Assembly (NCBI GenBank): GCA_945901085.1 | Contig: CAMDJV010000003.1 | Location: 62,001 to 126,000, forward strand | Direction of reading: 5' to 3' | DNA from: Rhodovarius crocodyli | GTDB taxonomy: Bacteria > Pseudomonadota > Alphaproteobacteria > Acetobacterales > Acetobacteraceae | Length of the DNA: 64,000 nt | Notes under the pieces: generated by a model | Told to the model about the DNA's origin: nothing | The model's database searches: none | Seen by the model: only the letters and a program-made list of their open reading frames with translations | Made by a program: the position numbers and the translations under genes | Shown here: positions 24,692-32,853 of the stretch, in pieces | How the letters are laid out: every line of letters begins with the position of its first letter | How positions within the stretch are numbered: position 1 is the first letter of the stretch

Positions 24692-27214
24692 TCAGCTCAC
24701 GGTGACGGTTTCGGTGCTGTCGAAAGTGGCGACAGTGTTGATGGTGCTGGTGGCAGCGCCGGTGACGCTGATCGCAATGCCGCCATTGCTCATGTCGGCG
24801 GCGATGCTCAGCCGCCAATTGGGGGCGCTGCTGCCATTGGTGGCGGTGGGCGCCAGGCTGGCATTGGCCCCCAGGAAGACCACCGTGGTGGCAGCATTGG
24901 CCCCACGCACGGCCGCCACCACCACATCCCACACGGCAACATCGGTGCTGCCCTGCATTTTCGAGATGACGCGCAAGCGGCCGTAAAAGGCACCGAAATT
25001 GGGCAGGTTCAGCGTGTTGGTGGCGGAGGCAGCGCCAGCGTCAGCGGTGACGCGAGATGGGGTGGTATCGGTCGTCTGCCTGCGCAGCACTGACCAGCCC
25101 CGTTGCGCATCGCCATTGGTGGCGAAGCGCCCGGCTGCGAACGCGCCCTTGCCATAGGCCCCACGCGAGTTGGCAAAATAGCCGCCCGGAACCCAGGAAT
25201 AGCCGCCATCGGCAATGTTGCTGGCTCCACCGGAAATGGCCGCATAAGCCCCTGCGGCGGTGTTCGTGGTTCCTCCAGCGACGGTCGCCCCGCTGGCCGA
25301 GGCGGTGTTGGCACTGCCGCCATGCACCCCGCTGTATTGGCTGCTGGCCACCTGGGTGGCAGCGGTGCGGCTGGTCTGCAAATCCACCGCATTGCCACCG
25401 CGCGAATTGCCTCCCGCCGCAGTGGAGTCAGGGATTTGCGCCAGCACAGCCCCGGCGCCCTTGGGCTGGCCGATGATGGTGGTGATATTCGCATCCGCCC
25501 CCATCGCCTGCCAGCCGACCATGCCGCTTGTGGCCGCGCCCTGAACCTGCATGAAGTTCACGGCATTGCCCTGATTCGACACCAGCATCTGCGTGCCGCC
25601 GCCGGTGGCAAAAACCATGCTGCCGCCGCCTTTGGTCTGCAACTGCATGCCGATATTGCTGTCGGAGCCAGTGGCGGACAGTGTGGGCGTCGCGCTGGCA
25701 GCCGCGCCATTGACCGAGAGGCGGTTGACGGCGCCGGTGATGGCGTTGACCTCCAGCCCATGCGAGCCCAAGGCGCCGCCCAGCGTCACCGCGCTGCCCT
25801 GGCCGAGGCGCAGCATCTCGCTGCCATTGGCAGACATGGCCAGTGCCGTGGCCGAAGGCGCCCAAAGCCCGCTATTAGACTGCCCGATGCCCAGGCCCGG
25901 CGCGGCCAGGCTGCCGGAAGGCGCGCGCATCTGCACCACGGCATTGCCGTCGGTGTTGTGCAGCAGCCCGGCATGGCTGCCTTCCAGCAACGGCAGGCTG
26001 CCCAGGATCACGGTATTGGGCATGCCCGAGCCAGAATTGGCCAGCTGGATCGCGCCTGAGCCATTGTTGCGGGTGTTGTAGCGCACTGCGCGGAGCGCAA
26101 AGATGTCGAGCCGGTTGTTGATGCCGCTCACCCGGATGGCATTATCCTCAACGGCATCGATGCGCAGATTGCCGATCTGCAGCCGGCAATTATCGGAACT
26201 GATCAGGATGCCGCTCGATCCGCTGAGCGATGCCCCGCTGCCAGCCCAACCCTCGCCCTGGGTGGTGAGATTGGCGATCAGCCCATCCACCCCATAGCTG
26301 TCGATCAGCACGCCGTATTTGCAGAAATCGGCATAGGCGGAGTTGATGTAGAACTTGGTCGTCCAGCCACTGGCGGATTGGCTGAAGCGGAACATGCTGC
26401 GATAGCCCAGCGCGAAGGCCTGATCGATGAAGGGGCCATCGGCGCGCTTGAACACCAGCGCATCGCCCTGCGCCTGCTGGTAGTTCATGACATTGGTATC
26501 GGCGCTCCAGAACGGCCAGAAGTGGATATTGCTCATACGCGGCACATCAAGCGCCGCATCCACCTCGATGCCGCTGGTGAAGACCTGGCCGCGAATGCGC
26601 CGGAAATCCGTGCGGCCGGAATTATAGCAGAAAATGCCGCGGGTGATGGCGCAGAGGAAGATGTTTTCGAAATCCACCCCGCCCTGGCAGTCCTGGATGC
26701 GGACGAACCAGTCATAGTTCACCGGGGACCAACTGGCGGTGAAGTTGTTGCTTTGCGCCTGCGTCAGCGCGATATCTCGCATCACCGAGCCGCGGGCAGC
26801 CAGCCCGGTGAAGGTGATGGGGGTGAAGCCGGTCTGGTCCACCGACAGCCAGGTGCCATCGCCCGGGCCCGGCCCCTCGGTGAAGCCGGCACCTTCGAGG
26901 CGCACCATCACGCCATCAATGACAATGCCGCTGGCCAGGCGATAGGTCTTGGGGCCGAATTGCACCACGCCGCCACCAGCACCCTTGAGGGCATTGATCG
27001 CGGCCTGGATGGCGGGCGCGTCATTGGTGGTGCCATTGCCCACCGCGCCGAAATCACGAACGTGAACGCTGCGCTGGTCATGCACCGTGGTGCGCAGCTG
27101 GGCGAGGGTTGCCCGCCTGGTGGTGGGGTTGGCGCCGAGCTGGGTGACGGGTGCGAGATCACTCTCCGACAGCGACGAGGCTGGCGGCAATTGGCTGATG
27201 CGAAGATCGCTCAT
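24692..27214 (-). CDS. tailspike-like protein: pectate-lyase-type beta-helix plus YadA-like repeats
   Basis: An 840-residue protein with no signal peptide, starting MSDLRISQLPPASSLSESDL, an N-terminal pattern common in phage tail adaptor regions. Residues about 51-420 form a pectate_lyase_3-type right-handed beta-helix; VRDFGAVGNGTTNDAPAIQA at residues 52-71 is its signature. Residues about 420-620 are Ser/Gly/Ala-rich repeats. Residues about 630-705 show YadA/Hia-like head repeats (TAAGAYAAISGGASNIADGG, then GAYGKGAFAAGRFATNG), which typically trimerise. A C-terminal beta domain follows to the end. The layout fits a trimeric tailspike that binds or degrades a surface polysaccharide. Enzymatic residues cannot be assigned. 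Confidence 0.85.
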   Translation of the reverse strand: MSDLRISQLPPASSLSESDLAPVTQLGANPTTRRATLAQLRTTVHDQRSVHVRDFGAVGNGTTNDAPAIQAAINALKGAGGGVVQFGPKTYRLASGIVIDGVMVRLEGAGFTEGPGPGDGTWLSVDQTGFTPITFTGLAARGSVMRDIALTQAQSNNFTASWSPVNYDWFVRIQDCQGGVDFENIFLCAITRGIFCYNSGRTDFRRIRGQVFTSGIEVDAALDVPRMSNIHFWPFWSADTNVMNYQQAQGDALVFKRADGPFIDQAFALGYRSMFRFSQSASGWTTKFYINSAYADFCKYGVLIDSYGVDGLIANLTTQGEGWAGSGASLSGSSGILISSDNCRLQIGNLRIDAVEDNAIRVSGINNRLDIFALRAVRYNTRNNGSGAIQLANSGSGMPNTVILGSLPLLEGSHAGLLHNTDGNAVVQMRAPSGSLAAPGLGIGQSNSGLWAPSATALAMSANGSEMLRLGQGSAVTLGGALGSHGLEVNAITGAVNRLSVNGAAASATPTLSATGSDSNIGMQLQTKGGGSMVFATGGGTQMLVSNQGNAVNFMQVQGAATSGMVGWQAMGADANITTIIGQPKGAGAVLAQIPDSTAAGGNSRGGNAVDLQTSRTAATQVASSQYSGVHGGSANTASASGATVAGGTTNTAAGAYAAISGGASNIADGGYSWVPGGYFANSRGAYGKGAFAAGRFATNGDAQRGWSVLRRQTTDTTPSRVTADAGAASATNTLNLPNFGAFYGRLRVISKMQGSTDVAVWDVVVAAVRGANAATTVVFLGANASLAPTATNGSSAPNWRLSIAADMSNGGIAISVTGAATSTINTVATFDSTETVTVS

Positions 27215-27257
27215 GCAAGGTTTCCATCTTCTGGGGGGCTGCGGGCTGGGGGGGTGC

Positions 27258-27911
27258 TCAGCGCAGCAGCGCGAAGCCGCTTTCCATCAGGATCATGAAG
27301 CCGTTCTCCTGCTGCAGCGTCTCTGCGCCCGGCGCCACGGAGAAGCTGCGCGACACCGCAGCCAAGCTCGGATCGAGGGCATCTTCGATGCGGATGCGGT
27401 AGCCGCTGCCGATGGGCGGCGCGGCCACGGCGGTGGTGGCGAAGCCCCCGGTCACGGTCACGATCTGGCTGGGCACAATCGTCTGGCCCGCTGCATTGCG
27501 CACGCTGACCACGACCTGGCTGATCGGGCCATGGATCTGGGCCGAAACCGGTATGGTTGTGCCGGCAATGAAGCCTGCGACCAGCGGTGCCAGCACGATG
27601 CTGCGCACCACCGCGCCCACCGCCTGGGTGATGGAGAAGCGCTGCGCCGCGCTGCGGACGGCGGCGAGAGGGGTGGCAGCGCCATCGAGCGTCACCCCTG
27701 GGCCAAAACCCGGGCCCGCGCGCAGCGGCAGCATGGCCAGCGCATCGGCCGCTTGAAGGAACATAATGTCGCCCGGTTTGAACTGCGAGGCCACGGCAGC
27801 GAAGTAGCCGGTGGCGGCGACATCGGCGCGCAGGTCGGATGTGACATAACGCCACATCGAGAAGCCACTGGTTTGGATAAGCGGCGTGAGGCCGGAGGCG
27901 GCGAATGGCAT
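27258..27911 (-). CDS. hypothetical structural protein, first gene of the tail cassette
   Basis: A 217-residue protein beginning MPFAASGLTPLIQTSGFSMW after an AGGAGA site, which fixes the start although the frame continues upstream to 28097. The first third (WRYVTSDLRADVAATGYFA, then QFKPGDIMFLQAADALAML) resembles a small phage protein module with the pattern Y-x-T-x-D-x-R-A-x-V near a G-D-I/L-I-x-x-x-A-A-D. The remainder looks beta-sheet-rich with an IPVSAQIHG...VVVSVRNAAGQ stretch. No signal peptide or membrane segment. It lies 43 bases upstream of the tailspike gene on the same strand. Confidence 0.65.
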   Translation of the reverse strand: MPFAASGLTPLIQTSGFSMWRYVTSDLRADVAATGYFAAVASQFKPGDIMFLQAADALAMLPLRAGPGFGPGVTLDGAATPLAAVRSAAQRFSITQAVGAVVRSIVLAPLVAGFIAGTTIPVSAQIHGPISQVVVSVRNAAGQTIVPSQIVTVTGGFATTAVAAPPIGSGYRIRIEDALDPSLAAVSRSFSVAPGAETLQQENGFMILMESGFALLR

Positions 27912-28086
27912 GGGCGGTTCTCCTGTGCGGGGGGGCTGGACGCGCGGCGACACGGCGCGGCGAAGCGCCGGACCGGGGCCTTGAGGCAATGGGATTGAAC
28001 GGAATGGGCAGTGGCCCCCGCGGCACGGGCGGCGGAGGGCGTTTAGGCGCGGGCGCAATTCACCCGTTGGCGAGGATGGAATAGCA

Positions 28087-28118
28087 ATAAAATCCATAGA
28101 ATGTCAAGCATAAAATCC
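28087..28118 (-). promoter_or_regulatory. candidate promoter/operator: direct repeats flanking a TTGACA box
   Basis: In the 291-base gap between the tail cassette and potF, the minus strand carries GGATTTTAT twice (28110-28118 and 28087-28095), 23 bases apart. A perfect TTGACA (28102-28107) lies between them. The -10 region is poor. The spacing of about two helical turns around a -35 box suggests an operator for a regulator acting on the tail cassette, whose first ATG is about 190 bases downstream. The rest of the gap (27912-28202) shows no gene. The region is markedly AT-richer than its surroundings. Confidence 0.35.
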
Positions 28119-28202
28119 TCGACAATGGCGAAGGCTTGACGCGAGGCCGCCCTGCCGGGACAGCTTGCGCCGGCCCATGGCCGCCATTGCGAAGGATCCT
28201 GC

Positions 28203-29324
28203 ATGCCAGCTGCCCGACCTGACCTCAGACGGTTTTTCCAGGCGCTGCCGATTGGCCTGCTATTGGCTTTTGCGGCCGCGCTGCCGCTGCGGGCACAGCC
28301 GGTGCTCAACGTCTTCAACTGGGCCGACTACATCGACCCAGCCGCCCTGGAGCGTTTCCAGCGCGAGAGCGGCATTCGTGTGCGTTACGATGTCTATGAC
28401 AGTCTGGAGACGCTGGAGGGCCGCCTCTCCGCCGGTCGGTCGGGCTTTGATATCGTGGTGCCCACCTCGGAGCCGAGTTTTGCCCGGCTGGTGCGCGCCG
28501 GCGCCTTGCGGCCGCTGGAGACAGCCCGCTTGCCCAATCTCGCCCAACTCGACCAGGCGCTGATGGCGCGCGTGGCGCAGGTTGATCCGGGCAACCGCCA
28601 TGGGGTGATCTATCTCTGGGGCACGGTGGGGCTGGGTATGCGGCAGGACCGCATTCGCGCCCTGGCACCCGATGCGCCCCTCGATTCCCTGGCGCTGTTG
28701 CTGAACCCGGAGAATGCCCGCCGCCTGGCGGGCTGCGGCATCGCGGTGATGGACAGCGCGACCGATGTGCTGCCCTCCATCCTGCGCTTCCTCAGCCGCA
28801 GCCCGGACAGCGCCGATGCGGCGGATTTGCGTGCCGCCGAGGCGGCGCTGCTGGCCATCCGGCCGCATCTGCGGTCGATTCCAGGCTCGGCAGCGATTGT
28901 TGATGCCCTGGCATCTGGGGAAATATGCCTGGCCCTCACCTATTCGGGCGATGTGATCCAGGCGGCGGGGCGGGCGCGAGAGGCGGGCCGGCCCTTCCAG
29001 ATCACTTATGCAGCCCCGCGAGAGGGCGCCCAGCTTTGGTTCGATATGCTGGCCATCCCCGCCGATGCGCCCAATCCTGAGGCTGCTCATGCGTTTATCG
29101 ATTTCCTGCTGCGGCCGGATGTGATGGCGGGCATTACCAATCAGGTGCGTTACCCCAATGCCGTACCCGCCTCGCGCCCCTTGCTGCGGCCGGAGGTGGC
29201 GGAGGACCCATCGATCTACCCCTCCGCCGAGGCCTTTTCGCGCGCCTTCCTGGCTGGAACGCCGGCCCCGGCCGCCGAGCGTGTGCGGGCGCGGCTTTGG
29301 GCCCGCTTCAAGGCCGGCCGGTGA
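28203..29324 (+). CDS. potF: polyamine ABC importer periplasmic binding protein
   Basis: Periplasmic receptor for putrescine/spermidine-type polyamines, 373 residues. The N-terminus MPAARPDLRRFFQALPIGLL is a signal peptide cleaved near residue 30 (RAQP). The mature part begins VLNVFNWADYIDPAALERF, the family signature, followed by YDVYDSLETLEGRL near residue 62 and FDIVVPTSEPSFARL near residue 82. YLWGTVGLGMRQDRI near residue 139 and IDFLLRPDVMAGITNQVRYP near residue 298 fit PotF/PotD proteins. Four tightly coupled pot genes follow in order, so a complete importer is encoded. Which polyamine is bound cannot be read. The symbol potF is by family and may be potD in other annotations. Confidence 0.92.
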   Translation: MPAARPDLRRFFQALPIGLLLAFAAALPLRAQPVLNVFNWADYIDPAALERFQRESGIRVRYDVYDSLETLEGRLSAGRSGFDIVVPTSEPSFARLVRAGALRPLETARLPNLAQLDQALMARVAQVDPGNRHGVIYLWGTVGLGMRQDRIRALAPDAPLDSLALLLNPENARRLAGCGIAVMDSATDVLPSILRFLSRSPDSADAADLRAAEAALLAIRPHLRSIPGSAAIVDALASGEICLALTYSGDVIQAAGRAREAGRPFQITYAAPREGAQLWFDMLAIPADAPNPEAAHAFIDFLLRPDVMAGITNQVRYPNAVPASRPLLRPEVAEDPSIYPSAEAFSRAFLAGTPAPAAERVRARLWARFKAGR

Positions 29325-30268
29325 GCCTGCAGGTTGAAGCGCTGGCCAAGCGGTTCGGCGCAACGCGTGCGCTGGACGGGCTGGAGCTTGCGGTGCGCGA
29401 GGGCGAGTTCCTGGCGCTGCTGGGCGGTTCAGGCTCAGGAAAATCGACGCTATTGCGGCTGGTGGCGGGTTTTGAGGCGCCCGATGCGGGTAGCATCCGA
29501 ATCGCCGGGCGGGACATGGCCGGGCTGCCGCCTGCGGCGCGGCCATGCGCCATGATGTTCCAATCCTATGCCCTGTTTCCGCATCTCAGCGTGGCGGAGA
29601 ATATCGGCTATGGCCTGCGCCGCGCCGGGGTGTTCAGCCAGGCGCGGGTGGAGGAATTGCTGGCGCTGGTGGGGCTTGCGGGCTTTGGCCCCCGCCGCCC
29701 TGCACAGCTTTCCGGCGGCCAGCAGCAGCGCGTGGCATTGGCCCGGGCGCTGGCGCGCAAGCCGCCGCTTCTACTGCTTGATGAGCCACTGGCCGCGCTC
29801 GATGCCGGGCTGCGGGCGCAGACCGGGGCGGAGCTGCGCCGCCTGCAGCGCGAGACCGGCACGAGCTTCGTCATGGTCACCCATGACCAGGGCGAGGCGC
29901 TGGCCCTGGCCGACCGCATCGCCGTGCTGGCCGATGGGCGCGTGGCGCAGATCGGCCCGCCGCAAGAGGTCTATCACCGCCCCGCCACGCGCTTCGTGGC
30001 TGAATTCCTGGGGGCGGCGAATATTCTGCAACGCCCCGGCGCCACCTATGCGCTGCGGCCCGAGCAGTTGCGGCTGGTCGATGGCGAGGGCTTGGCCGCG
30101 CGGGTCACCGGCATAGTCTTTCGTGGTGAGGGCTGGATGGTGGAATGCCTGGCCGATGGCGGCCAGCCTTTGCGGGTGAGCCTGCCCGCTGGCGCCATCC
30201 CGCCCGTGCTCGATGCCGCTGTGATGCTGGGCTGGGATGACGCCGCGCTGGTGCGGCTGGGTGCATGA
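29321..30268 (+). CDS. potG: polyamine ABC importer ATPase
   Basis: Cytoplasmic ATPase, 315 residues, starting with a GTG that overlaps the potF stop by four bases. Walker A GGSGSGKST lies near residue 37, the signature LSGGQQQRVALARAL near residue 129, and Walker B LLLLDEPLAALDAGLR near residue 152. The C-terminal part, with YALRPEQLRLV near residue 245 and a short TOBE-like domain, matches the PotA/PotG group. The ATPase powers the PotH/PotI channel. It is part of the coupled four-gene series. Confidence 0.93.
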   Translation: MSLQVEALAKRFGATRALDGLELAVREGEFLALLGGSGSGKSTLLRLVAGFEAPDAGSIRIAGRDMAGLPPAARPCAMMFQSYALFPHLSVAENIGYGLRRAGVFSQARVEELLALVGLAGFGPRRPAQLSGGQQQRVALARALARKPPLLLLDEPLAALDAGLRAQTGAELRRLQRETGTSFVMVTHDQGEALALADRIAVLADGRVAQIGPPQEVYHRPATRFVAEFLGAANILQRPGATYALRPEQLRLVDGEGLAARVTGIVFRGEGWMVECLADGGQPLRVSLPAGAIPPVLDAAVMLGWDDAALVRLGA

Positions 30269-31098
30269 TCCGCGCGCTGGCCTCGGCCTGGCTGGGCCTT
30301 TTGGTGATGGCGCCGCTGCTGGTGGTGGCGGCGATAGCCTTCGCCGTGCCGGATCAGGGCCTGCCGCCATTTCGCTTGCCCATCATCGAAGGCCGATGGG
30401 AGGGCGGCAATGAATCCTGGGGCGTGCTGACCGCGGATGATTTTTATCTGGCAGCCCTGCTGCGCTCGCTGGTCGTGGCCAGCGCCACCGCCGGGCTATG
30501 CTTGGCGCTGGCCTATCCCATGGCTTTGGGCATTCTGCGCCTGGCGCCGGCCCGCCGGCCATTGGTGCTGGCGCTGGTGGTATTGCCGCTGTGCATCGGC
30601 TTCGTGCTGCGCATGGCGGCATGGGTGGGGCTGTTGCGCGACAGTGGGTTGGTCAATCAGGCGTTGCTCGCCATGGGCGTGATCAGCGCGCCGGTGCCAT
30701 TATTGTACAGCAGCACCGGGCTGCTGATGGGCATGGTGCATAGCTACCTGCCTTTCGCGCTGCTGCCGCTTTATGCGGCGCTGGCGGCGCGGGATATGCG
30801 GCTGGAGGAAGCGGCGGCGGATCTTGGCGCTGGCCCTTTCACGGTGTTTCGCAGCATCACCCTGCCGGGCAGCGCGGCGGCTGCCGGTGCGGCGTTTTTG
30901 CTGGTGTTCATTCCGGCCGCTGGGGAGTTCGTCATACCAGCCCTGCTCGGCGCGCCGGATGCGCTGCTGGCCGGCGGGGCGATCTGGCAGGAATTCTTCA
31001 CCGCCCGGGATTGGCCGCTGGCCGCGGCGGCGTCGATGGCGCTGCTGGCGGTTTTGCTGCCGCCCTTGGCTCTCTGGCAGCGTCTGGGGCGGCGCTGA
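30265..31098 (+). CDS. potH: polyamine ABC importer permease PotH
   Basis: Inner-membrane permease of 277 residues with about six membrane segments. The coupling loop is LEEAAADLGAGPFTVFRSIT near residue 176 (EAA motif), and AGEFVIPALLGAPDALLAGG near residue 215 is the PotH/PotB signature following the last loops. The ATG overlaps the potG stop by four bases. It forms the channel with PotI. Confidence 0.93.
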   Translation: MIRALASAWLGLLVMAPLLVVAAIAFAVPDQGLPPFRLPIIEGRWEGGNESWGVLTADDFYLAALLRSLVVASATAGLCLALAYPMALGILRLAPARRPLVLALVVLPLCIGFVLRMAAWVGLLRDSGLVNQALLAMGVISAPVPLLYSSTGLLMGMVHSYLPFALLPLYAALAARDMRLEEAAADLGAGPFTVFRSITLPGSAAAAGAAFLLVFIPAAGEFVIPALLGAPDALLAGGAIWQEFFTARDWPLAAAASMALLAVLLPPLALWQRLGRR

Positions 31099-31883
31099 TG
31101 AGCCGGGTGGTGCTCTGGCTGGGGCTTGGCTTTCTTTGGGCGCCGGTGCTGCTGATGGCGGGTTTTGCCTTTTCCGATGCGCGGCAGCCTTTCGTCTGGG
31201 GCGGCTTTTCCTGGCGGTGGTTCGTGGCCCTGGCCGGCAATGCGAGGCTGTTGGAGGCCGCTTCACTCTCTGTGCTGTTGGCGGCTGGCGCTGCGACGCT
31301 GGCGATGCTCGCTGGCGGAGCGATGGGTTGGGTGCTGGCGCGGCAGGGGGCATTTCGCGGCCGCGCGGTGTTTGGCGCCCTGGCGGCCGCGCCGCTGGTG
31401 CTGCCCGAGGTGGTGAGCGGCCTTGCGCTGCTGCTGCTCTTCGTGGCGCTGGAACGGCTAACCGGCTGGCCCCAGGGCAGGGGAGTGCTCACCCTTTTGC
31501 TGGCCCATGCCAGCCTTGGTGCCGCCTATGTGGCGGTGGTGGTGCAGGGCCGGCTGGCCTCGATGGGCCCGCTTCTGGAAGACGCGGCAGCGGATCTCGG
31601 CGCCAATGCCGCCACGGTGTTTCGCACCATCACCTTGCCATTGATCGCCCCTTCGCTGGCAGCGGGCTGGGGTTTGGCGTTTTTCCTCTCCTTCGATGAT
31701 GTGGTCTTGGCGAGCTTCACCAGCGGGCCGGGGGCGACCACCCTGCCGCTGCTGCTGTTCAGCCAGCTGCGCATGGGCGCCACGCCAGAGGCGCATGCCC
31801 TGGCGGTTGTCATGCTGGGGCTGGCGGTTGCAGGGCTTTGCCTTTGGCAAATCTGGCTACGATCAAAAAACCGGGTATCGTGA
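31098..31883 (+). CDS. potI: polyamine ABC importer permease PotI
   Basis: Inner-membrane permease of 261 residues, beginning MSRVVLWLGLGFLWAPVLLM, with the start one base inside the potH stop (TGATG). The EAA loop LLEDAAADLGANAATVFRTI lies near residue 158 and FFLSFDDVVLASFTSGPG near residue 196 is the family signature. Only weakly AT-rich sequence follows before the convergent lysR gene. It is the last gene of the polyamine operon. Confidence 0.93.
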   Translation: MSRVVLWLGLGFLWAPVLLMAGFAFSDARQPFVWGGFSWRWFVALAGNARLLEAASLSVLLAAGAATLAMLAGGAMGWVLARQGAFRGRAVFGALAAAPLVLPEVVSGLALLLLFVALERLTGWPQGRGVLTLLLAHASLGAAYVAVVVQGRLASMGPLLEDAAADLGANAATVFRTITLPLIAPSLAAGWGLAFFLSFDDVVLASFTSGPGATTLPLLLFSQLRMGATPEAHALAVVMLGLAVAGLCLWQIWLRSKNRVS

Positions 31884-31959
31884 GGCTTGTTATCGGTGGC
31901 CGTGGCGCCTGTGGTTGGGGCAAGTTCACGCCCCCTCCATGCACCTGTGCCAGTGGCGC

Positions 31960-32853
31960 TCAGACGGTGCTATTGGCCAGTTCAGCCACCAGAAAATCGC
32001 GGAACACCGCCACCCGCTTCGAATTGCGCATCTCCTCGGGATAGACGAAATACGCATTCACCCTGGGTGGCTTGAGGTCCGGCAGCACCTGCACCAGCCC
32101 CGCGAGATCGGTGCCGATATAATCCGGTAAAGCGGCGAGGCCGAGGCCCGATTGCACCGCGCGCAGCATGCCGGTCAGGCTATTCACCTCCACAGCGGCG
32201 CGGCGGGGGCTGCCATTGCGGCGGCCCACCTCGGCGAGCCAATTGATTTCTTCGACCGGTGGCCGGTAGTCGCCCCAGACCACCAGGCGATGCGCGTCAA
32301 GATCCTCCGCCCGCGTGGGCATTCCATGCTGCTTGAGATACTCGACCGAGCCGTAAACCTTCCAGCCGAAGCTGGCGATATGGCGCTGGACCAGATCGGG
32401 CTGCTTGGGCGGATGCATGCGAATCGCGACATCGGCCTCGCGCATCGCCAGATCAAGATCGGCATCATCGAGCAGGACCGAGACGCTGACCTCGGGATGC
32501 AGTTCGAGGAAGCGGTGCAGCCGCGGCGCCAGCCATGCGCTGCCAAAGCCAGTGGTGGTGGTGATCTTCAGCCGCCCCGCCGCGCGCTCCCGCCCCTCGG
32601 TCAGCAGCGCCTCGGTCATGGCCAGCTTGGCAAAGACATCACGCACCGTGCGGTTCAGCGTCTCGCCACTCTCGGTGAGGATGAGCCCGCGCGCATGGCG
32701 GTGGAACAGCGGCACGGAGAGCGATTCCTCCAGCGCCTGAATCTGCCGCGATACGGCGGATTGGCTGAGGTTCAGGCTCTCCCCCGCATGGGTGAAGGAG
32801 CCGGCTTCGGCCACGGCGTGAAACACCCGCAGCTTGTCCCAATCGAGCGGCAT
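31960..32853 (-). CDS. LysR family transcriptional regulator
   Basis: A 297-residue regulator starting MPLDWDKLRVFHAVAEAGSF. The N-terminal helix-turn-helix is clear: SFTHAGESLNLSQSAVSRQI at residues 19-38, then ALEESLSVPLFHRHARG. The effector domain (about residues 90-297) follows, with ITTTTGFGSAWLAPRLHRFL near residue 96. Its target is unknown. It starts one base inside the trxB stop (TAATG) on the same strand, so it is cotranscribed with trxB, an arrangement that hints at redox-linked control. The ATG choice is supported by the family's short N-terminus. Confidence 0.93.
   Translation of the reverse strand: MPLDWDKLRVFHAVAEAGSFTHAGESLNLSQSAVSRQIQALEESLSVPLFHRHARGLILTESGETLNRTVRDVFAKLAMTEALLTEGRERAAGRLKITTTTGFGSAWLAPRLHRFLELHPEVSVSVLLDDADLDLAMREADVAIRMHPPKQPDLVQRHIASFGWKVYGSVEYLKQHGMPTRAEDLDAHRLVVWGDYRPPVEEINWLAEVGRRNGSPRRAAVEVNSLTGMLRAVQSGLGLAALPDYIGTDLAGLVQVLPDLKPPRVNAYFVYPEEMRNSKRVAVFRDFLVAELANSTV

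Noticed and set aside
23947-28026. Whole prophage
   Set aside because: No integrase, terminase, portal, capsid, lysis or attachment-site signals; only tail-type genes are seen.
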